Assembly: GCA_020630915.1 (NCBI GenBank)
Contig: JAHDIF010000004.1
Span: forward strand, 282,121-346,120
DNA: 64,000 nucleotides
Direction of reading: 5' to 3'
From: Dokdonia sp.
GTDB taxonomy: Bacteria > Bacteroidota > Bacteroidia > Flavobacteriales > Flavobacteriaceae
A program made the translations under genes and the position numbers. Positions 51,988 through 60,070 of the stretch are shown here, in pieces. How positions within the stretch are numbered: the stretch's first letter is position 1; each line of letters opens with the position of its first letter. The notes under the pieces are model-generated. The model had not been told where the DNA came from. It ran no database searches and worked only from the letters and a program-made list of their open reading frames with translations.

Positions 51988-53415
51988 TTGAGTACACTAA
52001 AACGGTTTTTTCAAGACACCATCATTTATGGTCTAGCCACAGTATTACCACGCCTGATGGGAATAATTCTGGTACGATTACATACGGATGTACTGCCTGC
52101 TGAGGGATACTCTGGTGTGGCTCTATTTTATGTAGGAGCTGCGTTTTTAAATATTCTATTTACTCTTGGGATGGAAACTGCATTTTTTCGCTTCTTTGCT
52201 AAGAGTGAAAAAAAGGAGCGTGTATACAGTACTACATTTATCACACTTACGGCTAGCACGATTATCTGCGGACTCTTAGTTTTTGCTTTTAGGACGGACC
52301 TTGCTTCTTTTTTAGATATCCCTGTTAATTATTTTGATTATTTGCTAGGTATTGTCTTATTAGATACGCTAGTAGTGGCACCGTTTGCATACCTAAGAGC
52401 AAGAGGTAAGGCGGGGCTTTTTGCGGGTATTAAAATGATCAATCTCTTCGTGTTCGTTGGGTTGAATTTCTTTTTCCTTTGGGCAATTCCTAAGTTTAAT
52501 CTGGCGTATGATTGGTATGATACTAAGGATCTTCGTGTTTATATCTTTATCGCTAATCTTGCGGCAAGCGCAATTACGCTGCTATTCATGCTACCACAGT
52601 TTTTTAAGGTGAAAGTTGTTTTTGATAAACACATATTTAAGCAATTATGGAAATATGGATGGCCCGTTATGATTGCAGGCCTTGCCTTTGCTGTTATTTC
52701 TCAACTGGACAAATGGTTTGTAGATAACATTAATAAGGAAATAGGAGGGGCCTATGCCGCTTGTTATAAACTGGCAGTGTTTATGACTATTTTTATACAA
52801 GCATTTCGATTGGGTGCAGAGCCTTTTTTCTTTAATCAGGCAAAAGAGAAGAATGCACCTACAACCTATGCTATTATTCTAAAGTATTTTGTCATTGTGG
52901 GTGGTTTAGGGTTGCTCTTAATCACCTTTTTTATAGATTTTATAAAAAACCAATTGGTAAATGATAGCTCATATCATATCGCTATGGAAATTGTACCCTA
53001 CATTTTGATAGCCAATCTTTTTCTAGGCATTTATCACAATCTGGCTATTTGGTATAAGTTAACAGATCAAACCAAGTATGGAATGTATTTTTCTATAATA
53101 GGTGCCGTTGTAACGATTATAATAAACGTTGTTTTTATTCCAATTGTTGGATTTATGGCAGCCGCCTATGCGGCGCTAGCAGCATTTGGAACAATGATGG
53201 TTTTCTCCTATGTAGTAGGACATAAAAAATACCCTATCCCTTATGAGTTGTCACGTATTTGTGGTTATCTAATAATGGCAGCTTCGATGTCTTTTATTTC
53301 GTTCTATTATTTTAGAGAAAATTACTGGATTAATGCTATCTTATTAGGCATATTTGTAGTGCTTATTTTTGTATTAGAAAGGAAGCAATTGAAACAGATT
53401 TTAAGTAAAAAATGA
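51988..53415 (+). CDS. Polysaccharide/lipid flippase of the MOP superfamily
   Basis: A 475-residue protein with about 14 hydrophobic helices, starting (TTG codon) [43 protein letters not shown], the signature of Bacteroidota RfbX/MurJ-like flippases. [22 protein letters not shown] in the middle is well conserved in this group. It is adjacent to dut and a sugar nucleotidyltransferase rather than to polymer genes, so it may flip a housekeeping envelope precursor. Confidence 0.85.
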   Translation: MSTLKRFFQDTIIYGLATVLPRLMGIILVRLHTDVLPAEGYSGVALFYVGAAFLNILFTLGMETAFFRFFAKSEKKERVYSTTFITLTASTIICGLLVFAFRTDLASFLDIPVNYFDYLLGIVLLDTLVVAPFAYLRARGKAGLFAGIKMINLFVFVGLNFFFLWAIPKFNLAYDWYDTKDLRVYIFIANLAASAITLLFMLPQFFKVKVVFDKHIFKQLWKYGWPVMIAGLAFAVISQLDKWFVDNINKEIGGAYAACYKLAVFMTIFIQAFRLGAEPFFFNQAKEKNAPTTYAIILKYFVIVGGLGLLLITFFIDFIKNQLVNDSSYHIAMEIVPYILIANLFLGIYHNLAIWYKLTDQTKYGMYFSIIGAVVTIIINVVFIPIVGFMAAAYAALAAFGTMMVFSYVVGHKKYPIPYELSRICGYLIMAASMSFISFYYFRENYWINAILLGIFVVLIFVLERKQLKQILSKK

Positions 53416-53416
53416 G

Positions 53417-53436
53417 ATTTCCGCCTTCGCGGAAAT
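53417..53436. repeat. Short hairpin repeat before dut
   Basis: ATTTCCGC-CTTC-GCGGAAAT, perfect 8-bp stem. The longer reading of dut would start at its last bases. Confidence 0.65.
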
Positions 53437-53449
53437 GAAAACGAAACTA

Positions 53450-53884
53450 ATGAAAATTAAAGTCATTAATAAAAGTTCACATCCATTGCCACATTACGAA
53501 ACCATCGCAAGTGCGGGAATGGACCTAAGAGCAAATATTACGGAGGCCATCACACTCAAACCTTTAGAGAGAGCTATTGTACCTACGGGTATTTTTATGG
53601 AATTACCCATAGGAACAGAAGCACAAGTAAGACCACGTAGCGGTCTTGCGGCCAAAAAAGGTGTTACAGTCCTTAATGCTCCAGGAACGATTGATGCAGA
53701 TTACAGGGGAGAGATTGGTGTGATTCTTGTAAACCTTTCTAATGAAGATTTTGTTATAGAAAATGGCGAGCGCATCGCGCAAATGGTAATCGCGCAGCAT
53801 AGTCAGGCACAATGGCAAGAAGTAAGTGAACTTTCGAGTACAGATCGAGGAGAAGGTGGATTTGGAAGTACGGGGATTAAATAA
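53450..53884 (+). CDS. dut: dUTP diphosphatase
   Basis: A trimeric dUTPase of 144 residues that hydrolyses dUTP to dUMP and PPi. I use ATG 53450 ([30 protein letters not shown]), the usual family start; ATG 53435 lies in a hairpin repeat. All five motifs are visible: [46 protein letters not shown] and [10 protein letters not shown]. Confidence 0.95.
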   Translation: MKIKVINKSSHPLPHYETIASAGMDLRANITEAITLKPLERAIVPTGIFMELPIGTEAQVRPRSGLAAKKGVTVLNAPGTIDADYRGEIGVILVNLSNEDFVIENGERIAQMVIAQHSQAQWQEVSELSSTDRGEGGFGSTGIK

Positions 53885-53885
53885 A

Positions 53886-53905
53886 TTTCTGCGTAGGCAG
53901 GAATC
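53886..53905. repeat. Short hairpin repeat, left of GIY-YIG gene
   Basis: TTTCTGCGTAGGCAGGAATC, 43 bp before the GIY-YIG start. A related copy lies after the gene at 54276-54297. Confidence 0.6.
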
Positions 53906-53947
53906 TCTAACTCCAGAAACCGTAAGTCGCGATAAAGAATAAAAAAC

Positions 53948-54205
53948 ATGTGGTACGTATATATAATGACTAATAAATCTAATAAGGTTTTATACATAGG
54001 TGTTACAGACAATATTGATGAAAGAATAAAAGAGCATAAACTCAAAGTATATCCTAGAGCTTTTACAGCTAAGTTTAATTGTGATAAGTTGGTTTACTTT
54101 GAAGAAATAAGTAATGGTCTGAGAGCAATCAAACGCGAGAAACAAATGAAAAAGTGGAAGCGAGAACGGAAAATTAACTTAATAGAAGAATTGAATCCCA
54201 GCTAG
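53948..54205 (+). CDS. GIY-YIG nuclease-domain protein (UPF0213 type)
   Basis: An 85-residue single-domain protein: WYVYIMTNKSNKVLYIGVTDNIDERIKEHK gives the GIY-YIG core (YVYIM and YIG with the catalytic Arg of DERI), then FTAKFNCDKLVYFEEISNGLRAIKREKQMKKW with the conserved Glu and Lys-rich helix. Stand-alone members are abundant in Bacteroidota and often scattered; their role is unsettled. It separates dut from the nucleotidyltransferase and is bracketed by short hairpin repeats. Confidence 0.88.
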   Translation: MWYVYIMTNKSNKVLYIGVTDNIDERIKEHKLKVYPRAFTAKFNCDKLVYFEEISNGLRAIKREKQMKKWKRERKINLIEELNPS

Positions 54206-54275
54206 TCTGATCTAAGCCTTAATTGGAATCTCAATTATAATCAGATTAGAAACTGATAAAAAATATAACTTAAAA

Positions 54276-54297
54276 GATCCCTGCCTGCGCAGGGAAT
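54276..54297. repeat. Short hairpin repeat, right of GIY-YIG gene
   Basis: GATCCCTGCC through GCAGGGAATA, a member of the hairpin family ending 6 bp before the next ATG, so it forms that gene's leader. Confidence 0.6.
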
Positions 54298-54303
54298 AGA
54301 AAT

Positions 54304-55320
54304 ATGAAAATAATAGTCCCAATGGCAGGTCGCGGTAGTCGCATAAGACCTCATAGTGTAACCGTTCCGAAACCTTTAATACCTGTTGCTGGAGAGCCTA
54401 TCGTGCACCGTCTCGTAAAAGACATTGTAAAAGTTCTCAAGCAACCTATAGAAGAAATTGCATTTGTACTAGGAGATGAAGCTTGGTTTGGTGATGATGT
54501 GATTGCGAGTTTAGAAGAGCTAGCAAAGGGCTTAGGCGCAAAACCGTCTGTATACAGACAAGACCAACCTTTAGGAACAGGACACGCGATTATGAGTGCA
54601 GAGCCTTCACTCTCTGGGCCTGCGGTAATTGCCTACGCAGATGCACTTATTAGAGCAGAGTTTGAGCTTGACGGGGAGGCAGATAGTGTCATCTGGACTA
54701 AAAAAGTACCGAATCCAGAAGCTTATGGGGTTGTAAATCTCAATGACAAAGGAGAGATTACAGAACTTGTAGAAAAACCGCAAACCTTTGTATCTGATGA
54801 GGCCGTAATAGGCATCTATTATTTCAAGGATGTAGCCGTTTTAAAAGAGAAGCTCCAAGAAGTACTCGCAGAGAATATTATGAATGGTGGAGAGTACCAA
54901 ATTAATGATGGTATCAAGAAAATGATGGCAGACGGCCGAATCTTTAAGACAGGCACAGTAGATGAGTGGATGGACTGTGGTAATAAAAATATTGCCATAG
55001 AGACCAATGCAAAAATGCTTGGATTTTTATATGGAGATGGCGAGAAACTGGTTGCAGATTCTGTAGTTTTAGATAATGCGAGTATTATACCTCCTTGCTT
55101 TATAGGAGAAAATGTCACTTTGCGCAATGTGACCTTAGGGCCTCACGTTTCTGTAGGAGCTGGCACGGTGATTGAAGATAGTACCATAAAAAATAGTCTT
55201 ATCCAGAAAGACACACATATTAAAAATGCTCAGCTAGAAGAAGCGATGATAGGCAATCACGTAAAATACAATGGCAAGTTTAGTAAAATAAGCATCGGTG
55301 ATTATACGGTGATAGAATAA
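54304..55320 (+). CDS. Sugar-phosphate nucleotidyltransferase
   Basis: A 338-residue GT-A-type enzyme. The N-terminus MKIIVPMAGRGSRIRPHSVTVPKPLIPVAG is the nucleotidyltransferase signature (GxGxRxxPxxxxxPKPLxP). A nucleotide-binding region LGTGHAIMSAEP and the acidic EYQINDGIKKMMADG follow, and the C-terminal third has hexapeptide-like repeats (SIIPPCFIGENVTLRNVTLGPHVSVGAGTVIEDS). It would make a UDP- or dTDP-sugar; substrate is unclear (glucose-1-P thymidylyl/uridylyl-like). It forms an operon with the next three envelope genes. Confidence 0.88.
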   Translation: MKIIVPMAGRGSRIRPHSVTVPKPLIPVAGEPIVHRLVKDIVKVLKQPIEEIAFVLGDEAWFGDDVIASLEELAKGLGAKPSVYRQDQPLGTGHAIMSAEPSLSGPAVIAYADALIRAEFELDGEADSVIWTKKVPNPEAYGVVNLNDKGEITELVEKPQTFVSDEAVIGIYYFKDVAVLKEKLQEVLAENIMNGGEYQINDGIKKMMADGRIFKTGTVDEWMDCGNKNIAIETNAKMLGFLYGDGEKLVADSVVLDNASIIPPCFIGENVTLRNVTLGPHVSVGAGTVIEDSTIKNSLIQKDTHIKNAQLEEAMIGNHVKYNGKFSKISIGDYTVIE

Positions 55321-55322
55321 GA

Positions 55323-56702
55323 ATGAAAGGAATAAAATATATACTGTTATTGTTTATGATGTTGAGTATGCTTTCGCGAAAGCATACCTATGCACAAGAC
55401 AGCACCCCTTTTGCAGATCAAAATGTAGATGATTTAGGTGATGTGTCTGATGCGTTTCAAGAAGCGTTTTTTGAAGCCCTCAAACAAAAGGGTATTGAAA
55501 ACTACGATCGCGCCATAGAGCAATTAAACACCTGTATTAAACTTGATATTACTTCCTCTCATCCTATTCTTTATTTTGAACGCGGGAAAAACCACCTACT
55601 TTTGAAGGATTACGATCTCGCAGCTGCAGATTTTGTAAAAACACTGGAATTAAAACCAAATCAAGAGCCCGTTTTAAACCTTTTATATGACGTCTATTAT
55701 CAAAATAGAGATTATGAAAATGCAGAAGCGACCATAAAACAACTCATTCCGTTTGATTCCCAGTATAAAGAAGATCTTGCGCGTCTTTACAGTGCTACAA
55801 GGAGATATGATGAGGCGTTAACCTTGATTGAGGAGCTAGACGAAGAGAAGGGTAAAGATCGCTTTAGAGACAGCTTAAGGAAACGTATTTATAGAATTTC
55901 TGGAAAAAAAGATGTAGATCGAGAAGCACTCAATAAAGACTTGGAGGAAAATGCAAAAAGTGAGAAGGACTACTTAAAACTTATCTATTTGTACAGTGAT
56001 CAAGGCAATACAGAAAAGGCTTATGAAACTGCTCTTAAGTTGCAAAAACTCAATCCAGAAGCAGATGCGGTACAGCTTGCGTTGTATAAAATAGACTTGG
56101 AAAAAGGGAATACAGAAAATGCGATGGATGCGATGTCTAAAGTATTAGGTTCCCAAAAGATTTCTGCAAAAGCAAAACATCGTGTACTTAACGATTTCCT
56201 GTTATTTGTAAATGATAATCCTACCTATGCACCGCAATTGGAAACCGCCATATCTACCTTTGACACCCAAGTGGCAGATTCAAAAATTTATCAAAACATA
56301 GGAGAGTACTACAGTAAGAAAGGCAAGAAAGAGCAGGCACTTCCTTATTTAATTAAGGCAGTAGAGAAGGATCAAGACAATGTAGAACTACTTAAAAACG
56401 TTGTAACCCTAGAATTAGAGAATGGAGACTATATGTCTGTATCAAAAAGAGCACAAGCCGCACTGGAGCTATACCCTTCTCAACCCATATTTTACTATGT
56501 GAGCGGAGTGGCCTTAAAACAGCAAGAAAAACTTCAAGAAGCCTTGGATCAACTGGAAATGGGGGTAGATTACATTCTTGACGATACGAAGCTAGAAGCA
56601 AATTTTTACGCACAACTTGGAGAAATCTATGCAAAGCTAGGCGATACTCAAAAGGCTCAGCGGTACAATACGCAAGCCAGTAAATTAAGAGCGACAAACT
56701 AA
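55323..56702 (+). CDS. Secreted TPR-repeat protein
   Basis: A 459-residue periplasmic protein with an N-terminal signal peptide (MKGIKYILLLFMMLSMLSRKHTYAQ) and TPR-like helix pairs over residues 45-455 (for example YDRAIEQLNTCIKLD, YDLAAADFVKTLELKPN, KEQALPYLIKAVEKDQDN, LQEALDQLEMGVDY). It starts 2 bp after the nucleotidyltransferase. Unusually, the palindrome at 55370-55383 lies inside the signal peptide, read as LSRKH. It inserts basic residues just before the predicted cleavage area. TPRs suggest a scaffold for envelope machinery. Confidence 0.85.
   Translation: MKGIKYILLLFMMLSMLSRKHTYAQDSTPFADQNVDDLGDVSDAFQEAFFEALKQKGIENYDRAIEQLNTCIKLDITSSHPILYFERGKNHLLLKDYDLAAADFVKTLELKPNQEPVLNLLYDVYYQNRDYENAEATIKQLIPFDSQYKEDLARLYSATRRYDEALTLIEELDEEKGKDRFRDSLRKRIYRISGKKDVDREALNKDLEENAKSEKDYLKLIYLYSDQGNTEKAYETALKLQKLNPEADAVQLALYKIDLEKGNTENAMDAMSKVLGSQKISAKAKHRVLNDFLLFVNDNPTYAPQLETAISTFDTQVADSKIYQNIGEYYSKKGKKEQALPYLIKAVEKDQDNVELLKNVVTLELENGDYMSVSKRAQAALELYPSQPIFYYVSGVALKQQEKLQEALDQLEMGVDYILDDTKLEANFYAQLGEIYAKLGDTQKAQRYNTQASKLRATN
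55370..55383. repeat. 14-bp palindrome in TPR gene signal peptide (read LSRK)
   Basis: GCTTTCGCGAAAGC with TAT/ATA outer symmetry, within codons about 17-20. Confidence 0.9.
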
Positions 56703-57482
56703 ATGAAATATATAGCATATATAGGTTTTGTGATGATATTTGTGAGTTGTGGAGGCTCCAAAAAAATAGCAACTGCTTCCAGTGAAGAAGATCTTACGGC
56801 AGTAAAATTAGTAGAGGAATATTATGCAAATACATTAGATTACACAACGTTTGAAGCAAGAACGAGGGCAAAATTTACAAGTAACGGAGATACAAAGCCT
56901 ACGGTAACCGTCCAGATACGAATAGAAAAAGATAAGACCATCTGGATTGATGGTTCTTTAATAGGACTCTCTGGTGCAAGAGCATTAATTACCCCAGATA
57001 ATATCAAGTTTTATGACAAACTCAATAGGCAATATTTTGATAAGGATTTCTCATTTATAAGTAATTACTTAGGGATAGATCTCAACTTTGATCAACTGCA
57101 GCGACTGCTTACTGGGCAGACCATTTACGATTTGAGAGAGGGTAGATATATATTTACGAAGGAGCAAGACTATTTTACGGTTACACCTAAAAAAGGGAAT
57201 CCACTTTTTGACTTACTTTTTGAAATAAGCACACAACCTTTTACGGTTCAAAAGCAAGAGGTGGTGATGAAGGAAGATCAACGTACTTTATATTTGAACT
57301 ACGGAGCCTATGCTATGGTAGAAGGGAAACCCTTTCCCGCGCAACTCAACCTAAAAGCAACAGAGCCTAAGCGCACGACGCAAGTAGCTATTGAGTACAG
57401 AAGTGTAAAAGTCAATGAGCCGGTACGTTTTCCTTTTAAGATGCCTTCTGGGTATAAAGAAATTGTAATTGATGAGAAGTAA
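56703..57482 (+). CDS. DUF4292-family lipoprotein
   Basis: A 259-residue lipoprotein with lipobox IFVSCG (Cys about residue 16). The mature part resembles LolA/LolB-type beta folds: TKPTVTVQIRIEKDKTIWIDGSLIGLSGARALITPDNIKFYDKLNRQYFDKDFSFISNYLGIDLNFDQLQRLLTGQ. This matches Bacteroidota DUF4292, which commonly lies between a TPR gene and an M23/EnvC gene, as here. It may carry a lipid or envelope component. It overlaps the EnvC-like gene by 14 bp. Confidence 0.82.
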   Translation: MKYIAYIGFVMIFVSCGGSKKIATASSEEDLTAVKLVEEYYANTLDYTTFEARTRAKFTSNGDTKPTVTVQIRIEKDKTIWIDGSLIGLSGARALITPDNIKFYDKLNRQYFDKDFSFISNYLGIDLNFDQLQRLLTGQTIYDLREGRYIFTKEQDYFTVTPKKGNPLFDLLFEISTQPFTVQKQEVVMKEDQRTLYLNYGAYAMVEGKPFPAQLNLKATEPKRTTQVAIEYRSVKVNEPVRFPFKMPSGYKEIVIDEK

Positions 57483-58704
57483 GTCTTTTTACATAAAGAC
57501 ACTTTTACTAAGCTTTTTCTTGCTTTTTATGGGCGAAATAGCCCTTAGCCAGAATCTTACCCGAGAACAACTAGAAAAGCGCAGAGAAGCCCTTAAAGCA
57601 GAGATGCTACAGTTAAATCGCTTGCGGGAAAGCAATAAAAAGAAGGAACGCTCCCTACTAGCTGAGGTAGAAGACATAGACCAGCAAATTAAGGTGCGAT
57701 CAGACTTAATTAGAGTAACCAATAGACAAGCAAACTTACTTACCCGCGAGATTGATGAAAATCTCAACAAACTAGAAAATCTAAGAGACGAGCTTAAACT
57801 TCTCAAAACGGATTATGCAGAGATGATCCAGAAGAGCTACAAAAGCAGGAGCGAGCAAAGCAAAGTGATGTTCTTACTCTCTAGTGAAAATTTTACACAG
57901 GCCTACAAGCGTACGCAGTATATGAAGCAATATGCTTCCTATAGAAAGAAGCAGGGGGAACAGATAAAAGAACGTACGGAGCTTTTACAACAGGTAAACA
58001 AAGATTTACTCAAACAAAAAGCAGATAAAGAAACCCTCATTGCCGAAAACAAAAAGGCAAAACAACAACTTGATAAGGAAAAAGCAATACAAGATGGCCT
58101 TGTAAAACAAATACGCAAACAATCTAGTACGTATGCAGCCCAAATCAACAAAAAACAGCGAGAGGCAAATAAAATTGATAAGCAAATAGATAAGATCATT
58201 GCCGATGCCATCGCTGCGAGTAATAAAAAGGCTGGAAAATCTACCACAAGCAAAGGTTTTGCACTTACTCCAGAAGGAAAAGCGCTGGCTTCAGATTTTG
58301 CTTCTAACAAAGGAAGGCTCGTCTGGCCTGTAGAACGAGGTAGGGTTATTAGACCCTACGGAGAATCGCGTCATCCTACCTTGCCTAATATTAAAGTAAA
58401 AAATAGCGGAATTGATATTGAAACCGTAGCAAATGCGCCCGTAAGAGCTGTTTTTAAGGGAGAAGTCCTTGCAATCCAGAATGTTAAAGGAGGAGGGCTC
58501 GCCCTTTATATTCAGCACGGAGATTATATTACATTGTACTACAATATCAAAAATCTAAAAGTAGAAAAAGGAGATCAAGTTTCTTTTAAGCAACAAATAG
58601 GTGAAGTAGGAAAAAATGCATTCACAGGAAAATCTGTGATGAAATTTAGGATTCAGAAGAACTCGACCAAATTGAATCCATCTCAATGGATACTCAAGCG
58701 ATAA
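57469..58704 (+). CDS. EnvC-like murein hydrolase activator (degenerate M23/LytM domain)
   Basis: A 411-residue secreted protein with signal peptide (FYIKTLLLSFFLLFMGEIALSQ), two long coiled-coil blocks (residues 30-115 and 160-250) and a C-terminal LytM domain (about 285-411). The zinc-site residues look lost: the HxxxD motif is NSGID and the HxH motif reads MKFRI. It is therefore probably a non-catalytic activator of amidases, like E. coli EnvC, acting at division. The start is ATGATG at 57469, overlapping DUF4292. Confidence 0.88.
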   Translation: MMRSKSFYIKTLLLSFFLLFMGEIALSQNLTREQLEKRREALKAEMLQLNRLRESNKKKERSLLAEVEDIDQQIKVRSDLIRVTNRQANLLTREIDENLNKLENLRDELKLLKTDYAEMIQKSYKSRSEQSKVMFLLSSENFTQAYKRTQYMKQYASYRKKQGEQIKERTELLQQVNKDLLKQKADKETLIAENKKAKQQLDKEKAIQDGLVKQIRKQSSTYAAQINKKQREANKIDKQIDKIIADAIAASNKKAGKSTTSKGFALTPEGKALASDFASNKGRLVWPVERGRVIRPYGESRHPTLPNIKVKNSGIDIETVANAPVRAVFKGEVLAIQNVKGGGLALYIQHGDYITLYYNIKNLKVEKGDQVSFKQQIGEVGKNAFTGKSVMKFRIQKNSTKLNPSQWILKR

Positions 58705-58712
58705 CGCGCTAA

Positions 58713-58744
58713 AACAAAAAAAGAGAAGCTCTAAGAACTTCTCT
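58713..58744 (-). terminator. Terminator for the minus-strand GlsB-like gene
   Basis: AGAGAAG (58722-58728) and CTTCTCT (58738-58744) form a 7-bp stem, and on the minus strand the hairpin is followed by a run of Ts (the A-tract at 58715-58722). Confidence 0.6.
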
Positions 58745-58769
58745 CTGTGCACTAAAGAAAAAGAATAGA

Positions 58770-59018
58770 CTACTTCTTTTTAAAAATTAGGTTAATTAAA
58801 AATAGAATAATAATGGCGCCTAAGGCTCCTGTTAGGATTGCTCCAATCCATCCAGACCCTAAGCTCACACCTAGTTTACCTAGAACAAAATAGCCCACAA
58901 AACTTCCCACAATACCTACAATAATATTGCCTAGCAGCCCTAATCCACCACCTTTGTAAATAGTTCCTCCAAGCCATCCAGCTACAGCTCCGATAATTAA
59001 TGTCGAAATAATTTCCAT
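58770..59018 (-). CDS. GlsB/YeaQ/YmgE-family membrane stress protein
   Basis: An 82-residue protein with three glycine-rich membrane helices (IISTLIIGAVAGWLGGTIYKGGGLGLLGNIIVGIVGSFVGYFVLGKLGVSLGSGWIGAILTGALGAIIILFLI), the transglycosylase-associated protein pattern. Such proteins are linked to general stress responses; no enzymatic activity is proven. Terminator on the 3' side. Confidence 0.9.
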   Translation of the reverse strand: MEIISTLIIGAVAGWLGGTIYKGGGLGLLGNIIVGIVGSFVGYFVLGKLGVSLGSGWIGAILTGALGAIIILFLINLIFKKK

Positions 59019-59079
59019 TTTTTAAAGTTTTAAGTTGTTTTCAATTAGTAAGGTACTAAAAAATAAACATCTTAACTTT

Positions 59080-59589
59080 CTAGGTAAACAGTGCCTTTAA
59101 CTCTGTTGCTTCACTAGGCTTTATTTTTCCAGCGAGCACAAGACTTAATTGCTTGCGCCTTAAAGCGGCATCATAGCGTTCTTTTTCTTGAGCACTTTCT
59201 GGTACTACTTGAGGTACGGGTACCGGTTGTCCTTGCTCATCAACAGCAACAAAGGTATAGATGGCTTCGTTTGCCTTACTGCAAATACCACTCTCTCTAT
59301 CTTCTACCCACACATCTATAAAAATCTCCATAGAGGTTTTAAAGGCTCTAGAGATTTTAGCTTCTACAGTGACCACACTTCCTAGAGGGATCATTTTATT
59401 AAAAGCTACGTGATTTACAGAGGCAGTTACAACTATGCGTCTAGAATGGCGTCTTGCCGCGATACTCGCTGCACGATCCATACGTGCTAGAAGCTCTCCT
59501 CCAAAAAGATTGTTTAGCGGATTGGTTTCACTAGGTAATACAAGGTCTGTAAGTATTGTTTTTGATTCGCTGGGTGTACGAGATTCCAT
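59080..59589 (-). CDS. Acyl-CoA thioesterase (hotdog fold)
   Basis: A 169-residue hotdog protein. I use the ATG at 59589 (MESRTPSESKTILTDLVLPSETNPLNNLFGGELLARMDRAA); a -7 box at 59608-59615 would lie inside the longer reading. The NPLNNLFGGELLARMDRAAS block holds the catalytic region of the YciA/BACH family. It hydrolyses fatty acyl-CoA in the cytosol; chain-length preference cannot be told. Confidence 0.88.
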   Translation of the reverse strand: MESRTPSESKTILTDLVLPSETNPLNNLFGGELLARMDRAASIAARRHSRRIVVTASVNHVAFNKMIPLGSVVTVEAKISRAFKTSMEIFIDVWVEDRESGICSKANEAIYTFVAVDEQGQPVPVPQVVPESAQEKERYDAALRRKQLSLVLAGKIKPSEATELKALFT

Positions 59590-59607
59590 AGCTTTTGTTT
59601 TGAGCCG

Positions 59608-59615
59608 CAAAGGTA
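59608..59615 (-). promoter_or_regulatory. -7 box of the thioesterase gene
   Basis: TACCTTTG on the minus strand, 18 bp before the ATG at 59589; an exact TAnnTTTG match. The -33 element is not clear. It decides the start codon. Confidence 0.55.
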
Positions 59616-59723
59616 CAACGCCTGGGGTGAAAACGAAATCGAAAATGAAAACGAAATCGAATGTAGAAATAAAATCATTGGGCTTGTCTATGCTTACGCA
59701 AGAGCTGAACTAAAAACAGTTGT

Positions 59724-59806
59724 CGTCACCCTGAACTTGTTTCAGGGTCTCATAATTAATGCGTTCTAGTTACTTGTGAGATGCTGAAACGAGTTCAGCA
59801 TGACGG
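59724..59806. repeat. BIME-like double-hairpin repeat, complete copy
   Basis: Hairpin CGTCACCCTGAAC...TTCAGGGTCTC, a spacer of about 25-30 bp, then GAGATGCTGAAAC...GTTCAGCATGACG. The outer ends are inverted (CGTCA/TGACG). Confidence 0.8.
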
Positions 59807-59935
59807 TCGAAATCGAAATCGAATCTGAGGTTGAAAACAGAGCATAATGTAATAGGTGATCAAATGCTTTAACGCTTCATTCTTCCATTGGGCGTGAACC
59901 TTGCCTACCGGCATGCAGCAGGTCTCACTGGTTCG

Positions 59936-59948
59936 ATTTCGCGAAAGC
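59936..59948. repeat. Near copy of the 14-bp palindrome (intergenic)
   Basis: ATTTCGCGAAAGC; the first two bases of the core differ. It follows a degenerate CTTGCC/GGCATGC-type stem-loop (from about 59894), as in the compound variants at 31754 and 48109. Confidence 0.6.
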
Positions 59949-59964
59949 TGTAAAAATACAGTTG

Positions 59965-60063
59965 ACGTTACCCTGAATTTATTTCAGGATCACAAAAGCA
60001 ACTATAGTATGATGTTTCAAAATTTATCTCGCGTGGGATGCTGAAACAAGTTCAGCATGACGG
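59965..60063. repeat. BIME-like double-hairpin repeat, diverged copy
   Basis: ACGTTACCCTGAAT...TTTCAGGATC then GGGATGCTGAAAC...GTTCAGCATGACGGG, spacing about 50 bp. Confidence 0.75.
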
Positions 60064-60070
60064 GAGAAAA

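Larger units (their letters stand above)
59616..60070. other. Repeat-rich gene-free island
   Basis: About 455 bp with no credible gene. It holds an 18-bp tandem repeat (59628-59663, TGAAAACGAAATCGAAAA-like), two BIME-like elements, hexamer GAAATC repeats near 59808, and a degenerate stem-loop/palindrome element at about 59894-59948. Both flanking genes are on the minus strand. Confidence 0.75.
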
